Positions 58,937 to 64,000 of a stretch of 64,000 nt of DNA are shown in pieces. The DNA is from Holothuria scabra (Eukaryota > Echinodermata > Holothuroidea > Aspidochirotida > Holothuriidae), in the NCBI GenBank assembly GCA_037179385.1, contig CM074193.1, positions 1,493,931-1,557,930 of the forward strand, written 5' to 3'. The stretch's first letter is position 1. Each line of letters starts with the position of its first letter. Made by a program: the position numbers and the translations under genes. The notes under the pieces were generated by a model. It saw only the letters and a program-made list of their open reading frames with translations. It made no database searches and was not told where the DNA came from.

Positions 58937-60329
58937 CTGAGTTTTGCCAGCTAAAAAATTGAGACTAATGGTAGGACATTTGTTATTTTGGCAAACTCCA
59001 AAGAGCACTGGGGCCCTTCAAATTGGCTAAAACATCATTTTGTACATGATGAGGTCACTAGGTCATTGAATAATATAATAGGTGAGGACGAACTTGCATA
59101 ATTTCACAAATCACGACAGTGAAGGCCTTCATGGAAGACAGACCCTCTGGACGATTAGCAGATACTGAGTTTGGCAGAACGAAATAGCGCCACGATAAAC
59201 AGTACTTTTACAAAGAATTCAGTGGGGTGAACTTTTATACTAACAACTGAAGTTTATTGTTGATAGCTCACCCAGTTCGGTTTGCTAAGTAATGGGTATA
59301 AAATTTTTGGGATCGAAAATACTTCCAAATCATTTTCCTAGGAGTAAGTTGACTTTTTCTTTTCTCAAACTTCACATTTAAGTGAAATCGTCGCATAAAA
59401 TTGGGAAATTCTATAGCATTGGCTACTGTTTATCGTTAAATTAGAATGCTTCTTCTGATGCTTTCATTCAATATACATTTCTTTATTTTTTTTTTATTTT
59501 ATGTGCAGGGAAATCATGCAATTCTTCTAAATCTTTTTACTTCGAAACAATGAATTCATTTTCATCTTTTTCTCGACCAAAATTTAAAATATTCATGTTA
59601 TAATTTACTGAAAGTGAATGAAGTCCACACTTAAGGGGCCAAACCTCTCACCCCACACTACAATTTTGGTACGGTGGTACCGAAATTCCCAACTGGCTCA
59701 GCTCTTTGATTGACAGCTAATTCAAACATTGCAGAGTACCAAAGCTTATATTACACAGCATGAACGGTATACTGAGAGTGTTTTGATTATATAAATTGAG
59801 TTTTTCTATACTCACCTTGAAGCAATAAACTGAGATTGTATCTGGATGAGGATGAATTTCAGACAATTGTGGGAGGGGCTTCGGTAAGAAGGTTAGGAGA
59901 ATTGGTACTGTTTGGGTGAGAGAACTGGGCCTTTAAATGAATTTTTTGATGACCTTATGCTCAGATCAAGAGTTTAATATGCTCAAAAAAAGTAAAAAAG
60001 GCGAGTATCCTTGTCAAATACAAACTATTATAATGCAGTATTACATTGGGCCAACTATTTGTTTAACTGCTAATATATTTTTTCTGACATGTCAAACGAT
60101 GCCTTTCCTTGGCTGCCAATGTATGAGGAGCATGTCACCGCCTTTGAAGTGTTACGTCACAAGTTGATAGCATGCTATATTGTATAACGTTGTTCTTGTC
60201 GTCGAATCGGCCAGTGTAATTCACCCCAAGAGATAGATGATCGTTATGACTCGAAATATGAGCCCACATTATTCTTCTGCTGAAGTAGATTCTCGGACAA
60301 TCTTCGAAAAATGTGCCTTGAATTTTCAG
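58937..60329. other. Segment between two direct MITE copies, part of the insertion into the Penelope-like element
   Basis: It contains the TTAA-target MITE copy D (59635-59932) and otherwise unrecognised sequence. Its ends are inverted relatives over a few bases (CTGAGTTTT at the left, AATTTTCAG at the right). A second TCGGACAATCTTCGAAAA near 60294 resembles the MITE terminus. No gene recognised. Confidence 0.5.
59635..59932. mobile_element. TTAA-target MITE (piggyBac-type), copy D, complete and inverted
   Basis: TTAA (59631-59634) precedes GGGGCCAAACCTCTCACCCC, and TTAA (59933-59936) follows GAGAGAACTGGGCCT. The interior matches copies A and B in reverse complement and copy C in direct orientation (ACACAGCATGAACGGTAT, AAGCAATAAACTGAGATTG, GAAGGTTAGGAGAATTGGTA). 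298 bp, no reading frame. Together with copy B it fixes the target duplication as TTAA. Confidence 0.88.
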
Positions 60330-60571
60330 ACAATCTTGGACAAAACTGTTGGAAAACCTCACGTCATTGTGTTGTTTATGGTGCCGAGTACTCTTTCCAC
60401 GACCTCTATCCCCCTTTAAAAAGTTGTGTCCTACAGAAAATAGCGATTACGAACCCCCCCCCTTGTGCAATGTTAGGTGTCAAAGAAAATAGTGCCTCCC
60501 GAATTGGCTTTATCATCTTCAACATTGCACGAGGGAGTTTGGGTGTTCCATCTAGTTTTGTCCAAGATTGT
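60330..60571 (+). mobile_element. ACAATCTTGGACAAAAC MITE, copy 2
   Basis: It starts ACAATCTTGGACAAAACTGT and ends CTAGTTTTGTCCAAGATTGT, a near-perfect terminal inverted repeat of about 17 bp. The interior matches copy 1, including GTCATTGTGTTGTTTATGGT and CTACAGAAAATAGCGATT. It lies immediately before the GIY-YIG part of the Penelope-like element. Confidence 0.85.
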
Positions 60572-61165
60572 AGGTGTCAACTTTGTACTTTTATTGATAA
60601 CTCTACCCACTTCATTGATACTTCCTCTGGGGACAAACTTACTCCCGGTCCCTTTAACTGTAACTCGTCTAATGCTGTACATTATCTTTTTTGTGTTAAA
60701 TGCCCTGAAATTGCAAACGTGGGAGAGACAGGTGATAGATTTCGACTAAGATTTTATAACCATAAACATTCTATCAGACACAACAAAACGAGTTTTCCTG
60801 CAGCAGCTCACTTTAACTTACCTGGCCACTCTTTATCCGATTTACGATTTCGTTTACTTGCAGGTAATTTTCCTTCGGCGGACAAACGAAAGCAATACGA
60901 ATTGAGCACTATCCTTAAGCTTAAGTCACATATAACAGGGTTAAATAGGGATCTATCAATTTTGAGTAACTAGTCCTGGGTACAACAAACGTAATCTTCT
61001 TAATCTCTTTCGGCTCATTATGTCTGATAGTTATCTAACTGTAATTCTTTTGTGTTATGCTGTACTCCCTGTATTACTAAGTGCTGGGCTTGCTCGTAGT
61101 TTAGCTTGTTGACTTCCATTTTGTCGTTAACAACTGAGGAAGAACGAGGCAGCTTGAAATATATA
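60572..61165 (+). pseudogene. Penelope-like element, GIY-YIG endonuclease part and 3' end
   Basis: The frame to 60973 carries a Cys block (CRCQLCTF), then FNCNSSNAVHYLFCVKCPEI, VGETGDRFRLRFYNHKHSIR, and AAAHFNLPGHSLSDLRFRLL. These are the Cys motif and GIY-YIG endonuclease blocks (catalytic Arg in RLRF, a conserved H in YNHKHSIRH) of Penelope-like elements. It is uninterrupted to its stop. The following sequence contains ACTGAGGAAGAACGAGGCAG and CTTGAAATATAT, resembling the CTGAGGAAG..TTGAAA tail common at Penelope-like 3' ends. It belongs to the RT part ending at 58686; the two are separated by an 1885-bp insertion. Confidence 0.88.
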
Positions 61166-61204
61166 TTGTTTTCTATGATTTACTGGATATGATGAATTCG
61201 TTAC

Positions 61205-62650
61205 AGAGGGCTTGTATACAATATAGAAAGAAGACTGAGTGATTACTCCATACTAATGCTAATACACACTACGGTTCATTTCGCCCGAAGGCTCGTCAGG
61301 TGTGTGACTGAGGTGCAGGTTGTAGCGTTCACCGTGGTAGAGACAGTCAAGTGGGTCAAGTACAAAAGATGGATTAGTTGTTGCCGAGTAGGAATTTGTT
61401 GGGTTGTCTACACTTGCTAATGAGCTCGGTTCTGCTGTTCAGGATTTGGCTTTTTCTTTTTTTTTATGATGAAGTACTTCTCCCATAGACATAGCTGGCA
61501 GCGTTTGGATGTGTTGGAGTAAAAGTTAGCTTGTTTTAGTATTTACCAAGTTAGGTTAAAGTTGATGTTGTTTTCGGGGAGATCCCATATGTGTTTGCTA
61601 CGTTCGGTGTCGTTGCGTTTTTGTTCCAGTTTGAAGGAGGATCTGAGGTTGTACCATCTCTTCTTAAATTCGGTGTCGCAGGCCCCTATGTAAATGTACG
61701 AGCCCCTTTGGGATGTGACTGATGCCTGATACACAATGCTTTTTGTTTGACAAAGACCATTCAGTGGGGAATTGGTTGGTGTCCTGCAGTTTCATACCGT
61801 ACCTTTGTTGTGCGTGCCCCGTTAGCCAAGATGGATATGTGGTGTGCACTACTTATGTGGGCCATGTTTTCCATACAACAGTAACTGACTTTAACATTGT
61901 TTGGGTTGAAAATAAATTTTGTGGAGTTGGTTACCTTTTGGGAAGTGCTTGTCCAGTAGTTGTAAGAATAGTTTACTTTCGTCGTGACGTGTTTACTGTA
62001 GGATGGGTTGTACCAAATAATGTTTCTTTTTCTGTTTCGTTTCTGTTGTGGCTTTTTTCTTGCGTATTTTAGTTCATGGTGGTAGCCGGCGTTGTTGAGG
62101 GCATCCTGATATTCAGATGCATGAAAGTCTGTTGTTAATGGATTCCGGGATCGTTTTGATTACACTTGGTGAATAGTTTGAGAGCTTGTTAACATAGTGT
62201 ATTTTGCTGTTTGGCTTTGTGTAAGGTCGGTGCGATTGGCTGTTGAGATTTAGCGTTACGTCTAGAAAGGTAATAACTTTGGCATGCGGAACAGTAGTTA
62301 AACGCAGCCCAAGGTCTTTAAACGTAGCACTTGGTTGTTGAACTGTTCTGCTTGCTACCTGGGGTGGGGTATTGCGCAGTATGGCTAATCCGTCGTCCCT
62401 ATAGAGTCCATCTGTGCCTTTGCTGAAAATGTGCTCGATTTTATTGAGGATATATGTGCCGACTAATTCACAAGTTTCGGCACCCATCAAATGACCCCAT
62501 TGTGACATCTTAAAGGTCGAACCAGTCAATATTGCCATATTCTCCAACTGCCCATGTGACATAGGATGTGTACCGCCTGTCAAAGTTGAGCTAAGGTGAC
62601 TCAACTTGTAATTGACATATCGATTAACCTTAACGGGTCGTATTACTGTA
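61205..62650 (-). pseudogene. Second GIY-YIG retroelement (Penelope-like), minus strand, decayed
   Basis: The frame 62604-62113 reads MGAETCELVGTYILNKIEHI, then GLYRDDGLAIL (RT catalytic YRDD), VITFLDVTLNLNSQSHRPYT and SVIKTIPESINNRL. Across broken frames downstream come pieces matching the post-RT region (NAGYHHELKY, RNIIWYNPSYSKHV, SYCCMENM). The frame 61734-61543 gives a GIY-YIG domain: YQASVTSQRGSYIYIGACDT, then FKKRWYNLRSSFK and ERSKHIWDLPENN. A tail near 61265-61300 (GACGAGCCTTCGGGCGAAAT in minus sense) resembles the 3' ends of such elements. The N-terminal half of the RT is absent. It faces the other Penelope-like element tail to tail. Confidence 0.82.
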
Positions 62651-62710
62651 GGTTAAGAACGTGAAATTTTACGAAAGCAAAATTATAGGTATGCAAGGAT
62701 TCCAAACCTC

Positions 62711-62895
62711 CAGCGGCGGCGCCTGAATGTCAAATTTTGGAAGGCAGACTGAGGGCCAAGGAAAATGCTGGGGCAAAGATTTTCGCGCGGCGCGAAACCG
62801 AGCGCGAAGTTCCGGGGGGGGGGGAGGCAACTTGCAATGAAAAATCTGAGGGGCAGATTCCCCCTCATGCCCCATCCTCCGTAGCGCCGCCACTG
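62711..62895. mobile_element. Short hAT-type MITE, 185 bp, with perfect 8-bp target duplication
   Basis: The ends CAGCGGCGGCGC and (reverse complement) CAGTGGCGGCGC are 12-bp inverted repeats. The octamer CAAACCTC flanks both sides (62703-62710 and 62896-62903). The interior is GC-rich with a CGCGCGGCGCG block and a G run (62813-62823). Open frames through it on both strands are artefacts of composition. The intact duplication suggests a young insertion. Confidence 0.88.
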
Positions 62896-62903
62896 CAAAC
62901 CTC

Positions 62904-64000
62904 ACTAATCAAAAGACCAGACAATCTGAGGGTGTGTATCATAGATAGAACGATGGATTTTTTCTGTAAAATTTTATCAACCCGAAATATTAACGCTTTG
63001 CCTTAAGGTTCCCTATTCTTCCATGCATGTTGTGGAAAGAGTTTTACTTATCTTTCGTCATGGCATCGAAGGTTCAACGAAAATATTCTTCTTGGAGATA
63101 AATAGGGCTCAAACAACTCCAGTCTCCCCTACAATAGTTTCCATAAACATTATTTTCACAAATTATAATCGTGACGGACTGCAAAATAAATTTTAAAATT
63201 CGAATCTGGTTGCGATCATGCAAACTTCATACAAGGCGAGTGCTTCTGTATTGCGGAACGTAAAAGTCCTCATTTTTTATATGCAGATCATAAAAGAATA
63301 CGGTCCCTACTGTATAAGCTGCGAGATTCAATTAAAGTAAGATCCTATTGTCTCTGAATGAAGTTGAAAGTTCATTTGGAGTAACTGGTAGTCTTACAAC
63401 TTAAACCTCGGATATCACTGACATAGTTTCACTATGTTAAAGCCCTAAAATGCATTTTACACGTTAATTGCCTTTGTGAAGGTCAAAGGTCATTTCAGGT
63501 AAAACCTGTCAAAGCTGTATTTTTTTTTTTTTTTTGCTATTCTGAGGAATGTGGCAGGTAGAACACCCTCACTGGGTCTTGAAATTGTGAAAATAGAGTA
63601 TCATTAGAGTATCATATGCAAAAGGGGACTTTTCCCTTTTGTACCTCTTTTCTCGGTTGTTCTTGAAATGCACATAAATATGTCACGTTATGCGTCGTGA
63701 GAGCTAACTTGGGTTTTGGCAATGATTTTTATAATAATGAGAGAGAGCTTTGGATAGGGCTTCCCTCAAATCGCGGATTAGCAAAAACACAAACACAAAT
63801 GATCTCATTGTGACAATTTTTGGTATTTTACACATTACTGTGGTTGTCCATTTAAAATGTATAGAATTACCGACACATTGTCAACACGATAGGAGACACA
63901 TGCTGCATTAAATAATAACTAATCCGATTCTCATAGATACTTCTGAATAAGTAACGACGTGTATCGTTTGCTTCCTTGGACAAAGTTCGCTTCAACGCAA
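62904..64000. other. Right edge of the window; no gene or repeat recognised
   Basis: AT-rich sequence with a T run at about 63519-63536 and no convincing reading frame, splice-linked exon or inverted repeat. Confidence 0.45.

Noticed and set aside
58805..59008. Minus-strand frame over the MITE in the Penelope-like cluster
   Set aside because: It is the antisense of MITE copy 1 and adjoining DNA; a similar antisense frame exists over copy 2. No protein family is implied.
1..64000. tRNA, rRNA, snRNA genes and a defined NXPE promoter
   Set aside because: No cloverleaf with B-box-like GGTTCGAATCC, no rRNA-like stretch and no convincing core promoter was seen by eye; a covariance-model scan would be needed to exclude small RNA genes.

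Overview
This window reads as nuclear DNA of an animal, most likely a marine invertebrate. The only convincing host gene is split into exons with canonical GT/AG junctions. The rest is AT-rich intergenic and intronic DNA full of metazoan-type mobile elements: an L2/CR1-like LINE, Penelope-like retroelements with GIY-YIG domains, and MITEs of hAT, PIF/Harbinger and TTAA-target type. The phylum cannot be fixed from the sequence. NXPE genes together with this repeat mix are compatible with an echinoderm, hemichordate, cephalochordate or related animal, but that is inference. I saw no prokaryotic gene organisation, CRISPR array, tRNA or rRNA gene.

Layout. 1-29 kb is gene-free and repeat-rich. It holds a long-TIR element at the left edge, a 49-base palindrome (1502-1550), a PIF/Harbinger-like MITE (2077-2498), a hAT-like repeat (4366-4809), copies of a TTAA-target MITE (11279, 17801, 28910; a fourth lies at 59635), several older dispersed repeats, a large imperfect palindrome of tandem motifs (25743-26085) and a MITE built of iterated GAGTGAA motifs (26314-26687). 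29.7-33.4 kb is a nested complex: two opposed copies of a repeat carrying TCGCGGACGGG motifs, one interrupted by a foldback element (30040-30570), with a 1.4-kb hAT-like element (31086-32498) between them. 34.4-36.1 kb is a 62-bp minisatellite whose core is a TTGTAATRTTACAA palindrome, with single palindromes scattered on both sides. 36-41 kb shows no gene.

42.9-54.2 kb (minus strand) is a complete NXPE family gene. Its four coding exons join with matching phases into a protein of about 581 residues: signal anchor, neurexophilin-like domain, Cys-rich linker, and PC-esterase domain with GDS and DxxH motifs. Intron 2 (7.3 kb) carries a decayed LINE in the same orientation as the gene.

57.6-62.9 kb is a cluster of dead retroelements. 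A Penelope-like element on the plus strand is split between its RT and GIY-YIG parts by a 1.9-kb insertion bracketed by two direct copies of one MITE; a TTAA-target MITE is nested inside that insertion. A second GIY-YIG retroelement lies head-on on the minus strand, followed by a small hAT MITE with a perfect 8-bp target duplication. The last kilobase shows nothing recognisable.
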